Positions 1 to 5,461 of a stretch of 6,840 nucleotides of DNA are shown here, in pieces. The stretch spans positions 1 through 6,840 of the forward strand of contig CAMLNG010000205.1 of assembly GCA_946481195.1 (NCBI GenBank), written 5' to 3'. The DNA is from an uncultured Chromatiaceae bacterium. GTDB lineage: Bacteria > Pseudomonadota > Gammaproteobacteria > Enterobacterales > Alteromonadaceae. How positions within the stretch are numbered: the stretch's first letter is position 1; every line of letters begins with the position of its first letter. A model generated the notes under the pieces. That model saw only the letters and a program-made list of their open reading frames with translations. It was not told where the DNA came from and made no database searches. Made by a program: the position numbers and the translations under genes.

Positions 1-287
1 ACGCCAGCGGCCGCGCTATCCGCTGTGTGTCACGCATTGAATGTTATTTCCCAACCGCCATAGTGCGCATCTGCGCCTGGGGCCGCTGGATGGAAATTGA
101 AGATGCCCAGGGCAATGTGGTGCGCAAAGAACAGGAAGCCGCCAACAATCTGATGAACGTCTTTATGCAAACCCGCAGCGGTGAAATCGCTAACCCATCC
201 GACGTATTACAAGGCCTGCGCATGGCGCAGCTGTGGGATGCAATTAAGTTATCCGCCAGCCAGCATGGCGTGCCGGTGACGCTTTAA
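1..287 (+). CDS. Gfo/Idh/MocA-family oxidoreductase, C-terminal part (5' end outside window)
   Basis: This is the last 94 codons of a gene that enters from the left edge, with the reading frame starting at base 3; there is no stop before TAA at 285-287. The GTG at 27 is internal, because the frame stays open to the edge. The visible part reads like the C-terminal end of the Gfo/Idh/MocA dehydrogenase family: a beta-strand stretch around RIECYFPTAIVRICAWGRW followed by EIED, then a last helix with the pattern GLRMAQLWDAI...SASQHGVPV. The family oxidises or reduces sugars, polyols and their keto derivatives using NAD(P); the cofactor-binding Rossmann domain lies outside the window. The gene could be an inositol or sugar dehydrogenase given the iol genes further right, but the C-terminus alone does not fix the substrate. 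It ends just before a hairpin that separates it from the convergent gene. Confidence 0.72.
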   Translation, partial: ASGRAIRCVSRIECYFPTAIVRICAWGRWMEIEDAQGNVVRKEQEAANNLMNVFMQTRSGEIANPSDVLQGLRMAQLWDAIKLSASQHGVPVTL

Positions 288-308
288 ACCAGGACCGCAG
301 TAAAATAT

Positions 309-328
309 GCCCGGTTGTTCAGCCGGGC
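309..328. terminator. Bidirectional hairpin terminator between convergent genes
   Basis: An 8-bp stem (GCCCGGTT with AGCCGGGC, one T-G wobble) closes a GTTC tetraloop. It lies between the stop at 287 and the TAG of the opposing gene at 329. On the minus strand it is followed by ATATTTTA. On the plus strand the T run (CTTTTT) comes about six bases after the stem, so the U tract is imperfect in both directions. Position and stem strength support termination of both convergent transcripts. Confidence 0.6.
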
Positions 329-1009
329 CTACCGCTTTTTCCGCTCCGCCAGACTTTGCTTTAACGCCGCACTGATATCCTTGGCCATAAAGGCATATTT
401 TTTATGCAGCACATGGTACAGATTGGCGTCAAACAGCGTCACGTAACGCAGTTCCGCCGGATTTAACAGCTTCAGCTCAGTGGCGGTTGACGGATAAATG
501 GCGTAATTAAATCGCCCGCTGCTGACAAATTTGGGGATCATCGCCAGGTCATTCACTACATAAAACTGGCTGCGGATGGCCACACGATAGCCTTTTTCCA
601 GGCCATGTTTGGACACTGAAGTAGTGACAATTGTTTGCTCCGGATCAGACAGCACCGACGGCTCACAAGGCAGCTTTGGCTGACACAACAAGGTGTAAAT
701 GCCTGATACCAAAGGCGGTTCTATGCTGATGATATTGGCATAACCGTCCAGCACTATGCGCATATAACCGACATCCCCATCCACGACATTTTTTTCGACC
801 AGCATCAAATTGCGGTTCGACGGCTGGGCTATAAAATCGGTTTCTATGCCAAGTTTTTGATAAGCGTCGCGAATAACCGGGATAATAAAATTGACCATTG
901 CCGGATGGTCGACATAAGAGAAAGTCATTTTGGCCGGACGCTCTGGTTGTTGTGCCGACAAGGGCCACGTCAGCAGCAACAGCAAACCCAATAGCTCAGA
1001 TTTTGTCAT
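329..1009 (-). CDS. Secreted periplasmic solute-binding-protein-like protein
   Basis: A 226-residue protein with a Sec signal peptide: a short charged start (MTKSE), a leucine-rich core at residues 6-13 and a likely cleavage after LSA at residue 19. The mature part (about 207 residues) fits a compact type 2 periplasmic-binding fold of the family-3 kind. It has an early beta strand (MTFSYVDHPA), a PSNRN...LVEKNVVDGDVGYMR segment (63-84) resembling the region where these proteins place ligand-contacting arginines, and a later hinge-like segment (GRFNYAIYPSTA, 165-176). C109 and C115 could form a disulfide. ATG at 1009 is preceded by AGGTG eight bases upstream. No permease or ATPase gene lies beside it, so it may be a stand-alone sensor or binding protein rather than a transporter subunit. 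It has the same orientation as the next such gene, 85 bp away. The ligand cannot be predicted. Confidence 0.7.
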   Translation of the reverse strand: MTKSELLGLLLLLTWPLSAQQPERPAKMTFSYVDHPAMVNFIIPVIRDAYQKLGIETDFIAQPSNRNLMLVEKNVVDGDVGYMRIVLDGYANIISIEPPLVSGIYTLLCQPKLPCEPSVLSDPEQTIVTTSVSKHGLEKGYRVAIRSQFYVVNDLAMIPKFVSSGRFNYAIYPSTATELKLLNPAELRYVTLFDANLYHVLHKKYAFMAKDISAALKQSLAERKKR

Positions 1010-1079
1010 TCGTGGTGCACCTGTTCAGACTGCGGCCTGCCGGTTATCAGGCAAAGCAGATTTTCACTGACCTTTGGCG

Positions 1080-1085
1080 ATTATA
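1080..1085 (-). promoter_or_regulatory. Possible -10 box upstream of the first binding-protein-like gene
   Basis: On the minus strand the gap between the two binding-protein-like genes contains a perfect TATAAT, about 70 bases upstream of the ATG at 1009. No convincing -35 hexamer lies 15-19 bases further up, so this is either a weak or activator-dependent promoter or a chance match. It would let this gene be transcribed separately from its upstream neighbour. Confidence 0.3.
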
Positions 1086-1094
1086 GTCAGCATT

Positions 1095-1832
1095 TCAATG
1101 CACCGGCGTATTCACCGGCAAGCCTTGTTGTGCCAGCTGCTCTACTGCAGTTTTTAATTGCTGCAACAGCTGTGGATCTGTGTGCGGATGGGCGGCCAGA
1201 TACAGCTGAATTTGTCGGACTATCTGGCGTGAGGCATAAAACTGTGTTTGCCGCACTTTGCCATCGTTCAGCGCCTGAAAATCCGGTTCAAACGCCAGCG
1301 TCAGCTGGGCGCGGTTCATCTGCAGAATTTTCCACTGGGCATTCACATCTTTGACCAAAATCAGATTCTGGTCCGGCACAAAGCCAAGCTGCTGCAAAGT
1401 GCTGTCCATCATGCTGCCAGCGACCGCTACTGCGGTAAATTCGGTCGGTAATTTACCTTGCTGAATTTGTTCTATCACAGTGCTATCAGCTGAATAATAA
1501 CGATATTCGGCGTTGATCAGCGGTGCCAGCCAGATAAACAAGTTTTCGCGGGCGGGCAGCCGCGCTATCGAATACACCAGAGTATTAGGCTGAGTGCGGG
1601 CCAGATCAAAAGCCCGGGCCCAGGGCAGCACTTCAGTGCGACAAGGCAAACCGGCGGCCTGCAGAATTGCTTCAACCTGCAAATAAGCAGATCCCGCCAC
1701 TACTTTTTGCTGCTGCACCACCTGATAAGGCGGTAAATCTTCAGTGACAACGCGAAGGCCACAGGCTTGTAGCGCTGCTGGCAGCAACGCCGACCACCAC
1801 AATAACAGCCTTACGGCATATTTCCCTGTCAT
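1095..1832 (-). CDS. Secreted substrate-binding (SBP_bac_3-like) protein
   Basis: A 245-residue exported protein. The start is set at ATG 1832, not the in-frame GTG at 1838, because AGGAGG lies seven bases before the ATG and only one base before the GTG. The N-terminus (MTGKYAVRLLLWWSALLPAALQAC) is a signal peptide. LQAC resembles a weak lipobox, so the product may be a lipoprotein, or it may be cut by signal peptidase I just before C24. C24 and C64 could otherwise pair as a disulfide. Family features are visible in order: the first strand and ligand-pocket entry RVVTEDLPPYQ (27-37), an LPWARAFDLARTQPNTLVYS stretch (69-88), then IARLPARENLFIW (89-101). The C-terminal half carries a second lobe strand (TAVAVAGSMMDSTLQQLGF, 133-151). 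It matches the small ABC-type amino-acid-binding-like proteins that many marine gammaproteobacteria encode without transporter partners. Ligand unknown. Confidence 0.78.
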   Translation of the reverse strand: MTGKYAVRLLLWWSALLPAALQACGLRVVTEDLPPYQVVQQQKVVAGSAYLQVEAILQAAGLPCRTEVLPWARAFDLARTQPNTLVYSIARLPARENLFIWLAPLINAEYRYYSADSTVIEQIQQGKLPTEFTAVAVAGSMMDSTLQQLGFVPDQNLILVKDVNAQWKILQMNRAQLTLAFEPDFQALNDGKVRQTQFYASRQIVRQIQLYLAAHPHTDPQLLQQLKTAVEQLAQQGLPVNTPVH

Positions 1833-1839
1833 TGGCACA

Positions 1840-1845
1840 CCTCCT
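1840..1845 (-). promoter_or_regulatory. Shine-Dalgarno AGGAGG that decides the start at 1832
   Basis: A full-strength AGGAGG sits seven bases upstream of ATG 1832 on the minus strand. The alternative GTG at 1838 would leave only one spacer base, which is too close for initiation, so the protein loses two residues relative to the longest frame. Confidence 0.75.
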
Positions 1846-1862
1846 GTTCCTTTTGCAGTATA

Positions 1863-1891
1863 AACAGCAAACCAGCGAATGGTTTGCTGTT
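1863..1891 (-). terminator. Strong hairpin after the ThuA gene, probable terminator
   Basis: A perfect 11-bp stem (AACAGCAAACC pairing with GGTTTGCTGTT) has a 7-base loop. It begins 25 bases after the ThuA stop. In the direction of transcription the stem runs into TTTATAC, a short T-rich tail, which fits a Rho-independent terminator of moderate quality. The same tail contains TATACT (1857-1862, minus strand), which resembles a -10 box for the downstream binding-protein gene, so the element may instead or also have a regulatory role. Confidence 0.6.
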
Positions 1892-1915
1892 CTCGCTACT
1901 TTTACCCGGAGATGA

Positions 1916-2716
1916 TTATTTCTTCGCTTTTTCCGCTTTTTCGGCCAGCATCAGCTTACGTGGTTTTTTGTAGTAAGTTTGCTTCGGCGCACCGGCCTCG
2001 AGCGGGATGGGCCGGCCCCAGTTGCCGAGGTTCCAGCCGCTTTGGTGCGGTTGATGTGCCCAGGCGATGGCGTTGGCCAGAATTTGAATAATGTGTTCGT
2101 CACGGTAAATCGGAAATGTCTCGTGCCCCGGCGCAAAAAAGAAAATGCGGCCACGACCACGCTGGAAAGTACAACCACTTCTGAGCACTTCGCCGCCCTG
2201 ATACCAGGAGTTAAAAATCAGCTCGTCCGGCTCCGGGATATCAAAAGGCTCGCCGTACATTTCTGATTGCGGCAGTTCCAGATAAGGCGGAATGTTGTAA
2301 GCAATGGGATGTGAGGGTTTTAAGCACCAGACGCGCTCGCGCTCACCGCCTTCAGCTTCGCGCCAGCTCAGGTTACAGCTGGTGCCCATCAGGCGTTTAA
2401 ATAGTTTGGCGTGATGACCACTGTGCAACACGATGAGGCCCATACCGGCCAGCACCCGCGCCTGCAGCTTGTCAATCAGGGCGTCGCTTAATTCGTCGTG
2501 ATAACGATGGCCCCACCAGATGGCGACTTCGGTGCTTTCAATTAGCGCATCCGGCCAGCCCTGCTGCGGGTCATCCAGTGTGCTCAGCGTTAAATCAAAG
2601 CCATAAGGTTTGAGGTTATCAACGATACAGCCACCGATGGTTTCCGGATACACTTCCTGCACATCGGCGTCTTCTTTTTCATGACGGCATTCATTCCAAA
2701 CGGTCACTTTGATCAT
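1916..2716 (-). CDS. ThuA-domain protein (trehalose-utilisation type, GATase1-like fold)
   Basis: A 266-residue cytoplasmic protein with no signal peptide that matches the ThuA family over most of its length. Characteristic segments are the start KVTVWNECRHE (3-13), VAIWWGHRYHDEL (64-76), the glycine-histidine turn LIVLHSGHHAKLFKRLMG (94-111), LPQSEMYGEPF (148-158) and the late strand GRIFFFAPGHETFPIY (189-204). ThuA proteins belong to the class-I glutamine-amidotransferase-like superfamily but lack a clear catalytic triad. They are found in trehalose, sucrose and related sugar-use loci, and their biochemical role is poorly defined. A lysine-rich tail (about 244-266, with YYKKPRKLM and AEKAEKAKK) extends past the domain. 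The ATG overlaps the upstream stop as ATGA, so translation is coupled to the mannitol-dehydrogenase-like gene; GAGG lies eight bases upstream of the ATG. The hairpin after the stop marks the operon end. The family call is firm; the substrate is unknown. Confidence 0.88.
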   Translation of the reverse strand: MIKVTVWNECRHEKEDADVQEVYPETIGGCIVDNLKPYGFDLTLSTLDDPQQGWPDALIESTEVAIWWGHRYHDELSDALIDKLQARVLAGMGLIVLHSGHHAKLFKRLMGTSCNLSWREAEGGERERVWCLKPSHPIAYNIPPYLELPQSEMYGEPFDIPEPDELIFNSWYQGGEVLRSGCTFQRGRGRIFFFAPGHETFPIYRDEHIIQILANAIAWAHQPHQSGWNLGNWGRPIPLEAGAPKQTYYKKPRKLMLAEKAEKAKK

Positions 2717-3336
2717 GCCGGTGTCCTCTTATTAGCCACAGTAGCGAAAGTACTGAAATCACGCGCGCTGTAGTCGCGGCATTCAATCGCCAGAATTTGC
2801 AGTGCTGTACCCATGCCGTTGGCCAGAATGACACAAAGCCAGTAGGCCAGACGCTCAGTAAAAGCCGGCTTGGCTGCCAAAGCTTGCGGAAATAAAGCAT
2901 CAATTGCCAGATAACCGGCCATCAGCTCGTCGATATGGTCCCAACGTTCTAAGCGGTTTTGCATGAGTTGCTGCGCTAAAAAGTCTTCAACAACCAGCGT
3001 GTCGCCTTTGCCATCAAAGCCCATGCTGTAACGCAGCCAGCAGGCACTGGCAAAACTCAGATACTCAACCGACTGCTGCTGTTCCAGCCGTGCCGCCGTC
3101 GCGCTCAGCAAAGGTTGCAACCGGGCCGAGCCCTGGCTTAACAAGCTACCAATTGACTGAGTCCCCTGCTCCAGCGCTGTGGCTGACAATATCAGCTCTT
3201 TGTGAAGGCCACGGGCAAAATCTGCCAGCGCAGGATAAACCAATGCCGTTTGTAATGCTGTACTGTGATGCTGGCCACTTAACAAGGCGGCACAGGACAA
3301 CACCAGCGCAGCGGCCGATTGTTGTGCAGTTTCCAC
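2713..3336 (-). CDS. Protein resembling only the C-terminal domain of mannitol dehydrogenases
   Basis: A 207-residue protein if translation starts at GTG 3336, which has AGGAG six bases upstream. The in-frame ATG at 3357 (214 residues) has no visible ribosome site. The sequence reads like the helical C-terminal domain of the mannitol dehydrogenase/fructuronate reductase family. An N-terminal LLSGQHHS segment (18-25) resembles the family's LLNGSHS. Later, SFASACWLRYSMGFDGKGD (94-112) and VEDFLAQQL resemble the conserved W-RY-G-D segment and the following D-PLA. Full-length enzymes are about 480 residues with an N-terminal Rossmann domain. That domain is absent: the upstream 242 bp are a regulatory gap, not coding. 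In my alignment the catalytic K-x4-N-x2-H motif reads C15, S20, H23, so lysine and asparagine appear lost. It may be a pseudoenzyme, a binding or helper subunit, or a decayed remnant. The frame is intact and its stop overlaps the ThuA start by ATGA, which argues against simple decay. Family assignment is by eye. Confidence 0.6.
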   Translation of the reverse strand: METAQQSAAALVLSCAALLSGQHHSTALQTALVYPALADFARGLHKELILSATALEQGTQSIGSLLSQGSARLQPLLSATAARLEQQQSVEYLSFASACWLRYSMGFDGKGDTLVVEDFLAQQLMQNRLERWDHIDELMAGYLAIDALFPQALAAKPAFTERLAYWLCVILANGMGTALQILAIECRDYSARDFSTFATVANKRTPA

Positions 3337-3342
3337 TTCAGA

Positions 3343-3347
3343 CTCCT
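3343..3347 (-). promoter_or_regulatory. Shine-Dalgarno AGGAG favouring GTG start at 3336
   Basis: AGGAG lies six bases before GTG 3336 on the minus strand, inside the longer frame that begins with ATG at 3357. The sequence just upstream of that ATG (TAGCGCCAGAAC) has no purine-rich ribosome site. This favours the shorter protein, though the ATG is not excluded. Confidence 0.5.
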
Positions 3348-3444
3348 GTTCAAACATGTTCTGGCGCTACAGCCATTGATTCTCTTACAAAATGTCTCGC
3401 TAAAAATCGTAACACGGCAACAGTAAACCATAGCTTGCCGACAC

Positions 3445-3462
3445 ATTGACACCGGTGTCAAT
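3445..3462. promoter_or_regulatory. Perfect 18-bp palindrome, probable LacI-family operator
   Basis: ATTGACACCGGTGTCAAT is an exact inverted repeat centred on CCGG. Palindromes of this length with a central CG step are typical operators for LacI-family repressors. It lies in the gap between the divergent LacI gene (134 bp to the right) and the mannitol-dehydrogenase-like/ThuA pair (about 110 bp to the left), so one site could control both directions. It contains the -35 hexamer of the predicted lacI-side promoter, which fits repression by steric blocking and autoregulation. Confidence 0.75.
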
Positions 3463-3474
3463 ATGCTTTATACC
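3446..3474 (+). promoter_or_regulatory. Predicted sigma70 promoter for the LacI-family gene
   Basis: A consensus -35 TTGACA (3446-3451) is followed after exactly 17 bases by TATACC (3469-3474), a four-of-six match to the -10 consensus. Transcription would begin near 3481 and leave a leader of about 98 bases. The -35 box is embedded in the palindromic operator. I found no equally good promoter reading left toward the mannitol-dehydrogenase-like gene. Confidence 0.6.
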
Positions 3475-3578
3475 TGACTCTTTCCTGCGCATTTTTGCCC
3501 TTCTTTTTCTGCAGTTGTTGCAGCAGGCGCGCAGGGTATTCGCTGCTATGCGGCAGCTAATCGGAGGTTATTGCTGTT

Positions 3579-4607
3579 ATGTCTGCTGTCACCATTAACG
3601 ATGTGGCCCGTCAGGCCGGTGTGTCGAAAAAAACGGTTTCCCGCGTCATTAACAATGAAGCCAATGTGTCGGTGGAAACCCGCGACAAAGTGATGGCCGT
3701 CATTCAGGCCACCGGTTTTAAACGCAACCCGCTTGGCATGGCACTGGCAAAAAACCGCTCTTTGTTTATTGCGCTGTTGGCCGACAACCCAAGCCCCGGT
3801 TATCTGCAAAAACTGCAAAAAGGCGTGCTGCAATATTGCAGTGAATCCAATATGGGACTGTTTTTGTACGACTGTAGCTACCGCTCGCCTGGCCTGGTTG
3901 ATGAAATCGAGAGCTTTATCGATAACACCCTGGCCGATGGCCTGATTTTGGTGCCGCCGCTCAGTGACAAAAAAGAATTGCTCGACATGCTGAACCGCCG
4001 CAAGGTCGCTTACGTGCGTATTGGTGCACCGGACGCGACGCTTGGCGACAGCGTTGGTTTTGATAACCAACAGGCGGCTTATGAACTGACGCGCTATTTG
4101 CTCAGGCTTAAACATAAAGACATTGGTTTTGTGCTGGGCCACCCGGATCAGGGCTCCAGTCAACGCTGCGAGGCCGGTTTTCGTCAGGCTTACGCCGAAG
4201 CCGGTCTGAAATTTCCGGAAAAACTGCTGGTGCAGGGTTATTACACTTTTCAGTCCGGCGTCGATGCAGCGGCAGTGCTTTTGAACAAAACGCCGCGCCC
4301 GACCGCGATTCTGGCATCCAACGACGAGATGGCAGTTGGTGTACTCTATGGTGCGCACAGCCGCGGCCTCAAAGTGCCGGACGATATTTCGGTGGTTGGC
4401 ATCGACGATATTGCGCTCTCGACCAAGGTCTGGCCGAACCTGACGACGATGCGCCAACCAATCACGGCGATTGGTTATCGGGCGGCTTATAAACTGATTC
4501 GCAAATTGCAGGGCTTGCCGGACGAAAGTCCAAAAAGCCCGGAAGCCGATTTGCTGACCTGCGAACTGATTGTGCGCGACTCGGCGCGCGAGCCGGGCCG
4601 GCACTGA
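3579..4607 (+). CDS. LacI-family transcriptional regulator
   Basis: A 342-residue DNA-binding repressor-type protein of normal family length. The N-terminal helix-turn-helix is [20 protein letters not shown] (5-24), followed by [14 protein letters not shown] and the hinge region ([12 protein letters not shown], 50-61), which would insert into the minor groove at a central CG step. Residues 62 to about 335 form the periplasmic-binding-like effector domain: [11 protein letters not shown] (63-73), DGLILVPP (120-127), [19 protein letters not shown] (183-201), and [10 protein letters not shown] with the [23 protein letters not shown] stretch. GGAGG lies 11 bases before the ATG, slightly far but the best site present. 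It is divergent from the mannitol-dehydrogenase-like/ThuA pair, and an 18-bp palindrome in the shared gap is the obvious operator. It is convergent with iolB, separated by 32 bp. The effector is probably a sugar, polyol or derivative; which one cannot be told from sequence. Confidence 0.93.
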   Translation: MSAVTINDVARQAGVSKKTVSRVINNEANVSVETRDKVMAVIQATGFKRNPLGMALAKNRSLFIALLADNPSPGYLQKLQKGVLQYCSESNMGLFLYDCSYRSPGLVDEIESFIDNTLADGLILVPPLSDKKELLDMLNRRKVAYVRIGAPDATLGDSVGFDNQQAAYELTRYLLRLKHKDIGFVLGHPDQGSSQRCEAGFRQAYAEAGLKFPEKLLVQGYYTFQSGVDAAAVLLNKTPRPTAILASNDEMAVGVLYGAHSRGLKVPDDISVVGIDDIALSTKVWPNLTTMRQPITAIGYRAAYKLIRKLQGLPDESPKSPEADLLTCELIVRDSAREPGRH

Positions 4608-4639
4608 CAAAATGAGTTGCAGGATACCGGCTGCGGTGA

Positions 4640-5461
4640 TCATTTTTTGATGATCCATTCGTGTTGCGGGTCGTTTTTAAACACCCACTGCCGCGTCGGG
4701 CCAGCCATCACATTGAGGTAATACAGCTCGTAGCCGTGCGGTGCGCCAACCGGGTGATAACCGCGCGGCACCAGCACTAAGCTGTTGTGCTCCACACAGA
4801 TGGTTTCATCCAGACTGCGGTCGTCGGTATAGACGCGCTGAAAGGCAAACCCCTGCTGCGGATTGAGTTTGTGGTAATAGGTTTCTTCCAGCGCACTTTC
4901 GACCGGCAGCATGTCGGCGTCATGTTTATGCGGCGGATAACTTGACCAGTGGCCCGGCGGCGTGATGACTTCAGTAATAAGCAGCCGCTCTGCCGGTAAG
5001 TTACCGAGCAGGATATTACACACCAGCCGGGTATTAGTGCCCTGCCCGCGGGTTTCGCGGGTGCAGTCGTCGGGTTTTATCAGCCGCAGCGGATATTGGT
5101 TGGCTGATGCAGGAGCGCGGCATAAAGCGATTTCGGCGTCAGTGTCGGCGAAAATTTCCAGCGCGAGCCCAGACGGCACGTACAAGGCATAAGGCGCAGT
5201 GCCGTCAAATACCGACATACGTTGGCCGACCTGCAGAAACTGCTGGTCGCCACAGTCGAGGCTAACGATGCCGCTTAAAATGACGACACAAAGCTCAGTG
5301 CTGTTGTCGCTGGCGACAGCCAACTTAGCACCCGCTTTAAGCTGTGCTGCTTCAAAACCAACATATTGCCAGCCGGCGTTTTGTGGGGTTACGCGCTGAA
5401 TAAAACCTGCAGCGTCCGGCGCTGTTGGTTTGCGGTGCAAAGATGGGGTTGCGTCAGACAT
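4640..5461 (-). CDS. iolB: 5-deoxy-glucuronate isomerase
   Basis: A 273-residue cytoplasmic enzyme of the myo-inositol pathway. It converts 5-deoxy-D-glucuronate to 5-dehydro-2-deoxy-D-gluconate, the substrate of IolC. The length is normal for IolB (about 270), and the fold is a double cupin. The C-terminal cupin has the expected signatures: GHWSSYPPHKHD (170-181), LEETYYHKLNP (191-201) and RGYHPVGAPHGYELYYLNVMAG (233-254). Together these supply the His/His/Glu/His metal-binding set (about H178, H180, E192 or E193, and H236). The start is ATG 5461, with GGAG seven bases upstream; the frame extends 19 codons further, but that part lies inside the rpiR gene. Its ATG overlaps the rpiR stop by 8 nt (ATGTCTGA), so the two are co-transcribed and probably translationally coupled. 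Identification is confident. Confidence 0.95.
   Translation of the reverse strand: MSDATPSLHRKPTAPDAAGFIQRVTPQNAGWQYVGFEAAQLKAGAKLAVASDNSTELCVVILSGIVSLDCGDQQFLQVGQRMSVFDGTAPYALYVPSGLALEIFADTDAEIALCRAPASANQYPLRLIKPDDCTRETRGQGTNTRLVCNILLGNLPAERLLITEVITPPGHWSSYPPHKHDADMLPVESALEETYYHKLNPQQGFAFQRVYTDDRSLDETICVEHNSLVLVPRGYHPVGAPHGYELYYLNVMAGPTRQWVFKNDPQHEWIIKK

Noticed and set aside
1035..1052. GCCTG-N8-CAGGC hairpin between the two binding-protein-like genes
   Set aside because: The stem is only 5 bp and no T tract follows on the minus strand, the direction of transcription.
3358..3578. A hidden N-terminal Rossmann domain or frameshifted start for the mannitol-dehydrogenase-like gene
   Set aside because: The gap is only 221 bp, holds the operator and promoter, and none of its frames reads like a dinucleotide-binding domain, so the missing half is not nearby.
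4638..4655. GATCAT-N6-ATGATC inverted repeat at the lacI/iolB convergent junction, considered as a terminator
   Set aside because: The 6-bp stem is AT-rich, its T run is in the loop rather than after the stem, and it overlaps the iolB stop codon. It is too weak to call.
3546..4658. A 370-codon open frame on the minus strand, longer than the LacI gene it covers
   Set aside because: It is the antisense shadow of the LacI gene. Its sequence resembles no domain I know, is rich in R, H, Q and N as reverse frames often are, and would cover the promoter-proximal leader and the iolB end. The plus-strand LacI match is unambiguous.
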